Shown in pieces: positions 12,901 to 25,607 of a DNA stretch of 64,000 bases. A model generated the notes under the pieces. The model ran no database searches and was not told where the DNA came from. It was given only the letters and a program-made list of their open reading frames with translations. How positions within the stretch are numbered: position 1 is the first letter of the stretch; the number at the start of each line of letters is the position of its first letter. A program made the translations under genes and the position numbers. This DNA comes from Uloborus plumipes (taxonomy: Eukaryota; Arthropoda; Arachnida; Araneae; Uloboridae): NCBI GenBank assembly GCA_038373865.1, contig JAXGGA010002867.1:49149-113148 (forward strand), given 5' to 3'.

Positions 12901-15900
12901 ATTTATCATCTTCAGAAGTTTTGACTTTTAATTTTACCTTGAATTTGACGTAAATGCAAGGTATAAAATACAGAATTTTATAAAGGTACAAAAATTAACA
13001 TAATATAATTGATTGTATATATAATTTTTGTTCTATAAAAAAATATGGGGTAGATCCCCATGGGGGGATGTACCTGCATAAGGACATTACAATCAATAAA
13101 CTCATTCAAAAAAAAAAAAAAACCATGGAGTTGTTCAGAAAAATCCTTGCAGACCTGTACTCGATCTCATTCCATCAGGAACTTCAACCTGACGCGCATA
13201 ACCACTTGACCATCGAGTCGCTCATTGAAGTAAGGATTTACGATAGCACATATTGTTTTAAATGGCATGAAATGTCAGTTTTTGGATCATAACTTTTTTC
13301 TAGCGAACAAATATCGTCATTTGAGTACTAGGTACCTAAGTTACACCATCTCCTATCGATAAAAAAAAAAAAATCGTCCAAATTGGTTCAGTTGATCAGA
13401 TGTTATGTGCGAACAAACAAACAAAAAAAAGTATACGCTTTGAATTGAGAACCTCCTCCTTTTTTGAAGTCGGTTAATAAAAATGTCAATGACAAAATCG
13501 AATATACAACTTGATAAAATTTATTATAAAAACTTTGCATATAAGGTGAGCAGTTTTACAAGAAATTATTATTATTATTAATACAAATGAAATGCTAAAA
13601 AAAATGAATACAGTAATCAAGATTTTTTACACAACTCTTTCACTAACCTGGTTTGCCTTTAGGACTGCAGTCAAGCTGCTTGATAATCTGCAGTTTCTAG
13701 AATATGCACCAGCTAAACAATGGAAAATTACATCAATTGCAAAGCATAGAAAATTGACATTGCATTAAAAATATAAGATAATAAATTAGTGCCAACGATG
13801 AAACAGATCTTTAAAATGATTGAAGCGTTGTCCCCCTAGGTGAAATTTTGGCATTGTCGCAATAATGAGCAGTGATTTGGATAATTCAGCCAAAAGTCTA
13901 TTTACTATATTAAATTATAATCTTAAATTACTAAATTGATGAATAATATAAGCCAATTACGACAGCATATAATATATTATGTTTAACTTTCTAAATAACT
14001 GCAGGGGAGAGGGGGCACAGGTGAACAAAAATGCCATTTTTGTAGTTTTCATTATTAATTTGAGATATAAAAGAAACAAGTGCTATATAAATGATAAATC
14101 AAACATTCGCTAATATTTTCTTGCAGTTATCTATATCCTTCAACAGTGAATTACAACCAAAAAAAAGTCAAAAATATGTTAATCTTTGTTCACATCTGCC
14201 CCAGCAGGGGGGCAGTTGTAAACACACCTGGGGCACAAGTAAACACAGATACATAAATGAAATAAAATACACCCAAGCGTATTTTTAAGTATGCTGCTTA
14301 TTACACATTAACAAACATTTACAAGGAAAATATCAATGCTAGGGTGTTTCTAAAATTATTTGGGTTTGAGTTATGTGTTGTAAAAACCGATAATTGAAAT
14401 TAATGTATTATACTTGCATGCAATTTTGACAGGCAATGTGCGGAAGAAAAACCTACTAAAAGCTAAGAGTGGCTCTAGAAAAAGAGTTAACAGATTAAAC
14501 GTGACACTAAGTAGCTACCTTCTAGGCGACTTAAAAGGATTCCATCATCTGTTTGTGAGGTCTTATTGGCTGGCATGTTTGATTTAAATGGATGTACCGC
14601 ACATAAAATTGAAAATACTTAAAAATTCACCAATTACCTCAAAAGGCTACATAAATGAGTTGATCTAATAATCTAATCCAATTTCTAAATTGAAGGGTCT
14701 ATTTTTCCCAATGTTTGGAAACTGGGCAACTAACAACTTCTTTGCTTTTCCCAGCTTATTTCCTCATAGCCAAGGAAGGTTGTAACCAAGTATATAGATG
14801 AATATTAAAGCCACAAAGTAGTATCGTGTGACAGAATTATTGTTGCCATGGGCTTAAGAATTCTAATTTGAAGTAATTTTACTTTTCAAAAAGGATTTTT
14901 AATCAAAATTACAGGAGAAAAGTGAAAATTTATCTGCCAAAAATTGGGGATAAGTGCATCTCATGCAAAAGTAAGACTGGTATCCACTAAGAAGCAGAAA
15001 ATTGAGATGCCTGACAGTATATAGCGATTAATAATAATCTTAAAAATAATGACAACTGTCCCACAAATTCGTATTAACAGTTTGTTTGTTCCAACTAACA
15101 TGCATGCATTTAAATTAAGAGAATTAGAAAAAAAAAAATGCATAAAAATGAACATGAGACAGAAAAGACTAGAAATAATATTACTAAGAAATTTTGACAT
15201 TACATTTCTTCTTCTTTGGCTGTCCATTTTGATCAAGCTGCTTTGCAGGAGTTCTTGACTAAAAGGGAGAACATAATTAGAAGATATGTTGAGCACATAA
15301 AATGCACACTAAAAAAAAAACGTTTAGAAGAAATGCAAAAAAGTAAAATGATTACACATTTTGCATTACATAACATTTTTCAACAAATTGAGACATTTTG
15401 AGCATTAATTTTATATCACCAAAATAAAGGAAAAACATGTAAAAACTAACAAATAAAAACCCCCAAAAATGTATCACCACCTAGCTAAATAGTTATGAGC
15501 AACCAGATTTACGGCGTGCAAATTGAAAAAAAAGAGTATGAGAACTTTTTCTTGAATTATAAGTACCAAATAAATTAAAAATGTGGTTTCAAAAGTTCCT
15601 CAGAACATCATTATTTGGAACAAAGATCACCATTAAAACTTAAATAAAAACATACTTTGAGGGATTTCTTTACAGTTCTTTGTCGGAAATTCCATTCTTC
15701 AGCTTGTAATCTTCTTGCAAATAGTTCGTCTTCTTGGAGCTAAATAAAAGCAACACATTGTGAACATTAAAAATGAAAAATTTATCGTAAAAGCAAATTT
15801 AGATAACTAGGTTAGCCTAAGGCGTTTCACAATCTGAAGGGCATGGCATCAGCTCCTTGTGTAACATTTTTACAACAGAGCAAGATTCAAAATTGAGTGT

Positions 15901-18900
15901 CAAATGAAAAGAATTTTTGGCAGAGTTTTATCTCACCATCACAGATTTTGATGAAACGTGGTACAGAGATAGTGCTCAATAGATATATAGGGTAGATCAA
16001 CCCTTGAATAAACTATAAGGCACAATTTCCTTTAAAAAAATTCTAGTATTTTTTATTATGTAATGTAATCAGTTCACAATAGCTTATGTCGTACTGTTTT
16101 CGGCGTTGTGGAGTGTTCAAAGGAAAAGTCGCACAAAACTCTGCGAACGAACATCTTTAACCAGTAAACTAACACATTTAATTTTGATATAGAAAAACAT
16201 GAAGCTGTTTTGAGATATTTCCACTCTCATTGCCTTAAAGGCATATAGTGATCTATTTTGAATTTTTAATTTATTTCATTTTCTTAGCTACTTCTTTGCA
16301 AGCTACAAATCTTTTATCATAAATACTGATATGCTTATATTCACAGCAGTGGTAGAGTAATTTAAAGGAATAAAAAAGGCAGCAGTTATCTTTCATGTCC
16401 AACAAAACAAAAATCCCAGGGAATGAGCAAGTGCTTTTCAAAAAAAAATATTGTAACAAAAATTGAATTTTTGAATTTCTGATGTCGAGAGCAAAAGCTT
16501 CAGGCAGGTCATCTAGTTTAACATTAATGTATATGTTCTGGGGATGCACTGCTCTTACTGTTTATCACTTCTTGATATAGTGATCATATTTAATAAGAAA
16601 ATGATTTCACAACAGAAAATAAAAAATATTGAAATATTTTCAACAACAGTAAAGGAGTTTGTTAAAATAAAATTTTGCAGCTGCTACTTGGAAATTGGGC
16701 TCTCCTTAACCCTTTGATGGTTATGAACAAGTTCAGCTCGCAATCAAATCGTGCTTCATAATGCGTGCAAACGAGTTCCGCTCAGGAGCAAGATTTTGAC
16801 CAAAATGGTTAGTAATGAGCACTACTAGCGTAGTGAAAATTTTCTCCAATGCGCGCTGACGAGCTGACTGCGTTCACTTAAACCTGCAAGGCCAGCTATC
16901 TACGGCATCGCCAGGGAAAGGTGACATTTTCAGAAGAACGGCGGGGGAAAACAGCTGCCACTTTCGACTACTGTTTACTCCTAATGCTGCGCGAATTAAG
17001 TAAATGGAAACTAACATTTCCATAACCGTCAAAGGGTAAAAGGGTTGGGCTTAAAATGGTTAAGTTCTGCTTTTGGGCTTTCCTTTTTCTGTAAGTAGTT
17101 TTTAGATATATTAAAGAAAATTTTTGCTCTGCACATAAGACTCCCAAACTTTTACCTTTATGTTTACTTAACTTATACAAAAAACATAATAAATTTATAA
17201 TTAGAAAAAATCTTACAGACTGTTGTTCATTTCTGACTGGAGATAGGTCAGTCTTGACAGGCATTTGGATTGGCCTCTTTTTCGGTGGCACCTGCAAAAT
17301 TATTCAAACCACCAATATAATAACATTAAAAACAAGAAACAGATTATGTTGGTTTCACATTGAAAGATATTTTCAGCAGCATGCTAACATGTTTATGGAA
17401 GGTAATAAATACTTGAAAAGTTCCAAAAATAAATAATGCTTCACTCAATTAGTTCATAAATTCCTACATTTTAAAATACTGGAGGTGTTATAAGAATGGG
17501 CATAAAACTGGGTTTCCAAAGGAAGGGAAAAAAACTCTTTCACATTAAGGGTATGCCTTAGAGATTCTCACTGTAATGGTTCTTGCTACAGACTGAAGAC
17601 AAATAAAGACTGCACCTTTTATTGTAGGCAAAGTAGAAACAGGCAATCAAAATGCAAGAGCACATTTTGGTTATGAAATGAACAATTGATGCCTATGTTA
17701 TCATTGCAATTAAATTAAATAGCCTGTATATAACTCAAACTTCAAGATTTGTTGAACATTTGAAATTAAGCGAAGAAAAAAAGTTTCTCATTCCGAAAAA
17801 ACTAACAATGCATATTGCTTTACTAAGGATGCATACAGCAGGGGCGGCTCCTCACTATGGGCCGAACCCAGAAAAATTGCAAGAAAAAAAATACACAATG
17901 TAACACATCGTTTTGTATTTCAGTTCAAAAACAAAAACAAACAAAAAAAAAAACATAGGGCACAAAACATATTTTCAACCTTCAGCCCTCCAATTCCTTG
18001 CACATCGCAAATACAGCACAAGAAAATTTTCAAGTTCCATCGATTTCAGCGTTTCGCCGGGACGGGGCCGGCGCGATTCTCTCCTCTACTCTACTCTCTT
18101 TCTCCCCGGGCCTAACACTGTGAGATTGGGGGAGCTCGTGACGTCATTCATTGAGTCGAACGATTGGAGCGTCTTACAAGACAAATCGGACATTCGCATT
18201 GTTGATGGGAGCTTGTAAAAATTTTTTTCTTGATGTTATTCATCAGGGACATAACTAGATGGGGGCGGAAGGGATTTGTGTCCCGGGGGCCAGATTATAT
18301 GGACGCTAAACTAACGAACTATTGAATAAATTTATATTTTTCTCCAGAAAAAAGTGGGGAATTAAGTCAACTTCTGTGAAGTAAAAAAAATCTAACTAAA
18401 TGCAGAAATAAAGATGGGTGAGAAGAATGGACACATAAAGGGAAAGGGGGAGGGGGCGCAGTAAATGGTGGGAATGTATTTTGTCATAACTTGCTGTATA
18501 TCCTGCCTAATCATCCCACTAGAAGGATTATGCGAACAAAGCCCCTTGAAAGTAGCATTACAAAGCGATGCATTTACTTAAATAGCGTCTTCCTGCAATA
18601 AAACCATTATAAAATTTTAACATGATGTCTTCTTCAGCTTTCAATGAGGAGAGTGACGGATTATCTCTCCTGCTGGGTTAAAAAAATATTGCTAGGGTTT
18701 TCATTAGAGTCAGTAAAGTCCCAATTTTTCACTAATTTAGCTAATCACAATGCAACAAATTCATTCCCATCATAGGCGGCTCGCTCGTCCAGGGGACAAG
18801 GGGGGCGACTGCCCCTCATTTCCAAAAATAAAGAGGCTTTGCCCCCTCACTTTTTGCGGTTAAAAAAGTATTAATCAAGTGAAAAATGATTTTTTACATA

Positions 18901-21900
18901 GTAGATAGATTGATTTCACCAAAATAAAAGCGGAAAATTCCAAAAATAGGACTTGTTTCATGTTATTTCGTAAGACTGAATGAAAATCAACCTGAGTGTT
19001 TGATTTTTGAGGCCATATATTTCGCATTTTTTAGAAGTCAATTGATCAGCAATGATAAAATCCAATATTATAGCCAAATTATAGCAGAAAAAAAAACTTT
19101 CAAAATTGCTGCATCCTAACTCCCCCCTCCCCACATTTTTTTCGATCCTCTCTCCCGTATTTCTTTTTGACCCCCCACTTTTTTGGTTCACCAGCCGCCT
19201 ATGATTCCCACAGAACTCTGCTCTATGTGCAGTAATAATTTTTTTTTTAATGTGTGTGGTGGGTTTCTTTCATCCATTATTTTCATATCTCCTCTGTTTC
19301 AAGTCGTAAAAAGCTTAATACAGAACTTTACTATGAAAATATGTCATAACAGTAGGATATTATATTAACTAAGGGTTTATTTATTCCTTATTTATTTATT
19401 TGATGTTAGCTTATTACCCGGCGTTGCCCGGTATTGCATTATGTTTAACTTATTTCATACTAAAATGAAATAAGTGAGCCTTAAATTGATAATTCATTGT
19501 TAATCGTAATCTTTGTTGGAAAATACTCATATATAAATGTGTTAAAGTTTATCAATTTGTATGCTTAAAGGCGTATCTCTATTACTCTAAAAATTCAAAA
19601 TTGAAAGAAATGGCATTTTTTAGACCAAAATTTGATTTTTGACTTTTTGAATTTTTTAAAAATTTCATTCTATTTCCGCCTATATGAATTGTAGTGCATC
19701 AAAGAACCTCTGTGCCAAGTTTGATGAAAATCCGACGAGAACAGTGGATTTGTATACGGAACAAACATACAAAACTACATCGATTTTTATATATATAAAT
19801 TTGTTTGAAAAATCTTACGACTAAAAATTTTACTTCGGATTGGGTGAGTATCAATAATATTTTTAAACAGTTTTCCAAAAAAAAAAAAGAAAAAAAAGAA
19901 CATGATTTGGAAAGCGCGAAGCTTGCAAACTTTATATTTTAAGTATTTTTACTTATTATTTTTATTTTTCAACGTGATAATTATTATACATTCCACATTG
20001 ATGGCTAATATGTAAGCCAGCAAAAAATATGCAAAAAATATACATGTTTTAACATGTGTATTGTACAATAAATTCCCATTTTTAAGCGAAAGGTTGGGCG
20101 AAAGCGTGCTTTCGATCTAACGCGGAGCGCGGAGGAAGGACTCAATGTGTGACGTCACTAAAGCCAGTGTGTGGCCCGGGGAGAGAAAAAGTTACTATGA
20201 TTCGCGACGGCCCCGGCCGGGACCGCCGCGAAGAAAGAGAGGGGGAAAAAAAAGAACTTTGAGAACAAGTTCGGGATTCGTTCGGGGGCCAGATCAGCAC
20301 GGGCCCTACGGCTGCCAAGGCACACCTCCGCTTTCAGCCAATCGCAGTGGTTGGATTAAGAAGAGCAGTAAGCGATGACACCCCCTTGTAACAGCCGACC
20401 AGAGGGCACTTTCTCTTGGTGCCCGAAATTTCCCTTTGTCCCCAACCATAGCGGTGGAGAGGGAAGTGTTTCGTTAACTGTACACGGGCAGAGAATGTCT
20501 GGCCGGTCTGGCTCCTGTGTTAGGGAAAAAACTCTCGCCTATTTCCATTCCACACTCCTCGTTTTTTCTTTTTTTGATTGATTTTTATAACATTTAATCT
20601 TTTTCTTTTGGTCTTTCTTTTTTCCATTCTCAACACCTTTTTCCAACAGGCATAGAGATTACCAGTTCACTACCCCCCCTCACCTATTTGCAATACAATG
20701 CATGCATTATTTTTTAATTTGCGTTTTGGAACTAAAGATTATTATTCTCGAAATTTTTGTGTGTTGCATTTAAGTTTTTGAAATGTTTCTTTTTTAAGAA
20801 CGTGATGTTGTTGTTTTTCATCGAATCACAGTTTTATTGTTACGTTCTCATCCCTTAGTTTTTCTTTTCTGTCACATAGAAATATTTTCACCATTAATCG
20901 AAACATTTAAAATCCTTTCAAGCTATATTGTGAGTCAACTAAGAATCAGTTCTTTAGTTATAGGCTTATATGACTGTATTTTTTTTATCCATGCTTACTC
21001 TAAGTTAATATTTAGGATTAATGACAAAACCTATGCTAAATTTGATAGTCGATGAATAAAAAATGCATCAGTAGAGATGTTCTATTTATTTGTTTTATTT
21101 ACTAATTTTTTGTAGTTGTTCAGACAAATGTTTCAAACCTGACTTGTCAGTAATCCATGTTTTAATTTTAATGTTATTTGAATCGGTAAGTCAGGATCCT
21201 TTAAATTTGATTATATTGTAAAAAAATCCAAGAGTTTTAATATTGTTATGTACTCTTCGTGTATTTCCTGAAAATAATTCGATTCAGGTATAATGAACAT
21301 TACTAGTTTGAGTACGACCATAGGTAAGAGAGTGGGACCATAACTGGTCAAACAAGTGTATTCCAGTTTATTTAAGAACATATACATACATTAAAATTGA
21401 AAGTTTATGAAAATAACATAGCTATAAAAGTGACATTTTTAAGTTCTAACACCGTTAGGATTTGTTTTTCCATGAACAAAATGCAACATTTGTATCCAAA
21501 TTAAAAAAGAAAAAAACCCTCTAAGCGTGCTCATATCTAGTCATTTACCTTATGCGCTCCTTAATTTGATAAAGGCTTTCAGAAAGTTATGGTGCGGACG
21601 GCCGAAAAATTTAGGGGAAGAGAGGGGGTGCTTTTAAGCATAAATGCTCTTTTTCTTTTTGAGTGTAGTCCCATAATGTTTGAGTAGCTGCGCCGCCTTG
21701 AGGCGTGACACTTTTGATGTGATGAACATTTTCAGTGTCTGAAAATGGCAAAATAGAACTAGTTTAATATGAGTGATGCATAGAAAGTCGGTCGTCTGTG
21801 CAAAATATTGTTATTATTATTACATTGATCGCTTAAGGCTGGTGTAGCATTTAAAATATAAAACCTATTATATGTATCAAATCAAATGAGATAATTTTGC

Positions 21901-24900
21901 AATGCAAGTTTGTATTCATTGAATTAAATATTATTTTACGCCACTCAGCATTAGTTTACTAACAGTTGTTTCCTTCATTTTATCTTTGTAAGCATTACTG
22001 GGGAAACGTATAATTGCGGGCCCACCCACTAAATTAAGGCACGAGCCGCCACTGGCATACAGTATCTTTTTAAACAAATATTGACAATTATATGTTGAAC
22101 TTTAATATGGCCATTTATTCAGTTGAGTACTTACTAAAAACTGGGCCTAATATGAACAAATTTTAAAAAGCAGTGGATTCGGTAATGAGTGCTCAACTAC
22201 CTCATGAATGCAATTTTCTCCTCCTGCCAGCATGTGGACAAGGTTTGAGAATGGGCTATCAAATGGCTAGTTTCCAGGACTATTGTGTTAAACAATATCT
22301 TGTTTTTTTAAAGCATTACCCGAGTGTGCCAATAATTTTGGCGGCAGACATTTAAAAAGAAATGTAAATATTAGTTAACCCTGCATTACATGTGCAATCA
22401 AAACGAACAGGATTGCATGAGCAAGGTCTCATACCCGATGAGGTTCCTTGTTATTTTCAAGTTCAATTGTTATTTACTTTAGTTTTAAAAAGAAAGCTGT
22501 GTGTGTGCAAGTTTATAAATATATACATAAGGAAGCCACAATGGAATGTTTTTTTTAAATTCAGGAGTCAAGAGGCTGTCATTTTCCTTTCACTCCAAAG
22601 CTTAGGTGTTTTAAAGGAAGTAAGTTATTTCAATCTTCATGAGAAAAATAAGAGTCAATTCAAAGCTCATAAGTGGTAGTTTGTCTACGAGCAGTAAAAA
22701 TGAACATTTTAAGAGGTTAGTATCCTGTAAATATAAATTGAACTTACAGGTATGCTTGGAGTTGTCACTTTGGCTGGAGCAGGGGCCTGAAATGACATTA
22801 AAGTTAAACATATGATGATGCAACTTTGAAAAAAATAAGCAAGAAAACTTAAACTACTAATTACTTCGAATATCTGGGCAGCCAATCTCTTTTCTTCCAA
22901 AATTCGTTTCTTTGGAGGGGTGGCAACAGCAATCTAAAATGAAAACATTCTGTTAAAACGGCATCAGCAACCTTAATTATTCACTTCTTAAAAAAACTCC
23001 TTGTATTTACAGTAGAGAAAAATATTTCATTTACATATTCCAAACAAAAAGTGAATGTTTTGGTTTTTGCAGATGTAGGAATGATTTAAATGGGCTATTA
23101 CAAAAATACCATGTAATGTCACACTTCAAACTCATTTACGAAAATAAGATTGGCAAACTCCTGAAATTATCTTAGCTATTATTTTGATTTTTAAATATTT
23201 CAAGGAAAGAATTTTCACAATCTAACTAAAACCACAATTTTTTAAAATAAAATTTTCAAAATATATTTTACAACTAGCTGCATGACCCGGCATTGCACAA
23301 AAGCGTTTCGCTCTTTTATAGTAGTGAGGAAAATTTCAACTAACTGCTTGCGGCCAAGGCAGCTCGTTAAGGGGCGCTTCACACCTTTTACTTTTTTCCT
23401 GCATTAAAAAGTCATTAGAAATATTGAGAAGCTGCAGGGGTATTTGGTGCCTTCAAAATAGTGAGGAAAGTTTCAACAAACTTGCTGCCTCAGGGGCTCA
23501 CTGCGCTTCATTCTTTTACTTTTCCCTGCATCAAAAAGTCATTCTAATTATTATTGAGAGTAAATGAAGAAAAAGATTCTGGCACAGATCCAACTTTACG
23601 AAGCTGCTGGAGAGAGGATTGCGCATAGTGGTTTTACTTCCTGCTTGCTTCCCAAGGAATGAAATGACAACCGCCGAAACAGTCGAAAAAAACCTTATTA
23701 ATTGATTTCTTCCTTAATTAAAATCATACAACTACGATATTGGCCGTTTTGTTCTGAAAAGAAAATGTAGAATTGAATTGTACACGATCAATTCTCTACT
23801 CCCAGCGGTTTTTGCGGAATTCAAGCTTTAGACAGACAGACACAAATAGATTTTAATAGGAAAGATTAAGTATTAGCCAAGCAAATTAAACTTTAACATG
23901 GAAATAAGACTATCATTTTTGATAAAACTATTTAAATACTTACATTTTATGCTTCATATTAGATCACAAGTGGTTTCTAAAATTCTCTGCTTTCAAAAAT
24001 TAATAAGCCTAACATAACTCACCCTCCTTATAGGAGTAGCTGACGGCATTGAACTCGATGTCGTGTTCTGCACTGGCCCTATAGGAGAGGCACCCGAGTT
24101 TGTGTTACCAACCTCATTTCGGTTTGTTTCTTCAGATTCACTTTCATCTGAGCTATCCCCTTCTTCCATGTAAGTCATAATGATGTCATCCATCTCTTTT
24201 CTCCTACGATAAAGTTTTAAATTTTTCATGATAGAATAATCTTTGTGAAGAAACATCAAGATTTTAAAAAAAGTTACGGAGAAATAGATGCACAGATACA
24301 ATCATGGAAGAAAAGAATTAGACACTCTTAATTATTCCGCTATTGCCTCAATTAGAAAAGAAACGTGTGACCTGATACCGAAGTTCTCTTTAAAATTATG
24401 CAAATTAAATTTTTTGAGGCTAAAAGCAGCTACGGCACCAAATTTTATTGGATTCCGCAGATAGGAAAATATATTAGCTCAAAACGATTCAGGGACTACC
24501 ACTCATATAAAATGATACTTTCAAGATCATAGTTTACCAATCAAAGTAATCAAGAATTCTAAATTTGGGTTAATTTTTCAAAAGAAAAGCTGAAAGCTAC
24601 GCATAATACTTATACTGTAACCAATTAGTTGAAAAAATTTTGTGTTTTGTTAAAGATATTTAGTTTTAGCCAACTTGTGAAAAATTATTACAGTCACAGA
24701 TAAAAAAAAGAAAACTTCATTAATCTAGCACTGTACTTAATACTTAGTTGGAAGTATTATTACCTCTATGCACTAGTGCAGCCAGAATACACCGGATCAG
24801 CAATAATGTTAAAACTAAGGACTTTAGAGAAGGTTTTGAATCTGAATCTGCATCACTGCATCAATGGTCTGCGACTTCTTGCAATCTTCTTGGTATGAAA

Positions 24901-25572
24901 TCTAGAGGGCTTTTCGGTGTTATATTCGAATCACTTTAGTTTTTCAAGAAACAGAAGCAGCTGTCTAAAGTTTATCTGCATTAGAAATTTGTGAGAGCCA
25001 AGTTTGTCTCTCTTATAATGCCTGTACATTTCATAAATGAGAACATGAGATGTAAAAGTAACTCTTTGTGCAACAGTGCAACACGGGGTGCTTGGCAAAA
25101 CGCTCCTTTACTTTGAAATAACATAACAGTAAAACCGTGAAATACAGAAAAGCGAAGCAAGTGGTATGTTGCAATGGAAGGTCTGGAATCTTTTATACAC
25201 TGTTAAACAGAAATCAAATCTTAATGCACTAGGTTCCACATGGGCTCATTTCACAGCTGTAACATTATGCAATTGGAAGGTCAGGTTACTGAGGTGAAAA
25301 GTGGCCATATCGAACCCACAGCAACCAAATTAGATTTCTATTCAATAAGCACACTTCTATGCTCCATTTAAAATATATTTGAAAACAGAAGCATCTACTG
25401 TTCAATTTATGAACAATTTTTTAAAAAGAGGTAAATAAAAGATTTCATACCTGTCTGTGCAACATAATACATGATTCATCTTTTTATCTCTCATGGTTTT
25501 ACTTTCTTGGCCAATCAAAGTAGGGGATTTCGTTTTTTTCAAACACCCTGTAAATTCTTCTGTCGTGCAATT

Positions 25573-25607
<35 letters not shown>

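Larger units (their letters stand above)
17839..22054. mobile_element. Large hAT-type element, 4.2 kb, 8-bp TSD
   Basis: A perfect TSD GCATACAG at 17831-17838 and 22055-22062 flanks TIRs CAGGGGCGGCTCCT and CAGTGGCGGCTCGT. No transposase frame is recognisable. The body holds a nested hAT (18771-19203), an 'acccggc' repeat (19402-19797) and two GC-rich islands in inverted order (about 18046-18190 and 20120-20240), each with TGACGTCA. It lies in intron 5 of the SWIB gene. Confidence 0.93.

Noticed and set aside
13648..13712. Reading exon 9 in the frame KLQIIKQLDCSPKGKP from a nearer acceptor
   Set aside because: It resembles the preceding linker by chance but gives a stop when joined to exon 8. 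The frame GAYSRNCRLSSSL fits both phase and the SWIB domain.
15049..15401. Overlapping ORFs on both strands around 15.0-15.4 kb
   Set aside because: They overlap exon 8 and read through its splice sites into AT-rich intron. Only the 55-bp spliced segment fits the gene.
17913..18218. 101-aa plus-strand ORF in the GC-rich island
   Set aside because: GC-rich transposon sequence; low-complexity start, no domain, not conserved in the inverted partner island.
20145..20581. Two ORFs rich in Arg, Pro and Gly
   Set aside because: Compositional effect of the GC-rich island, with no start context or homology that I recognise.
25567..25604. Poly(T) as the tail of a processed pseudogene
   Set aside because: No coding or element body could be recognised next to it, and no target duplication was found.
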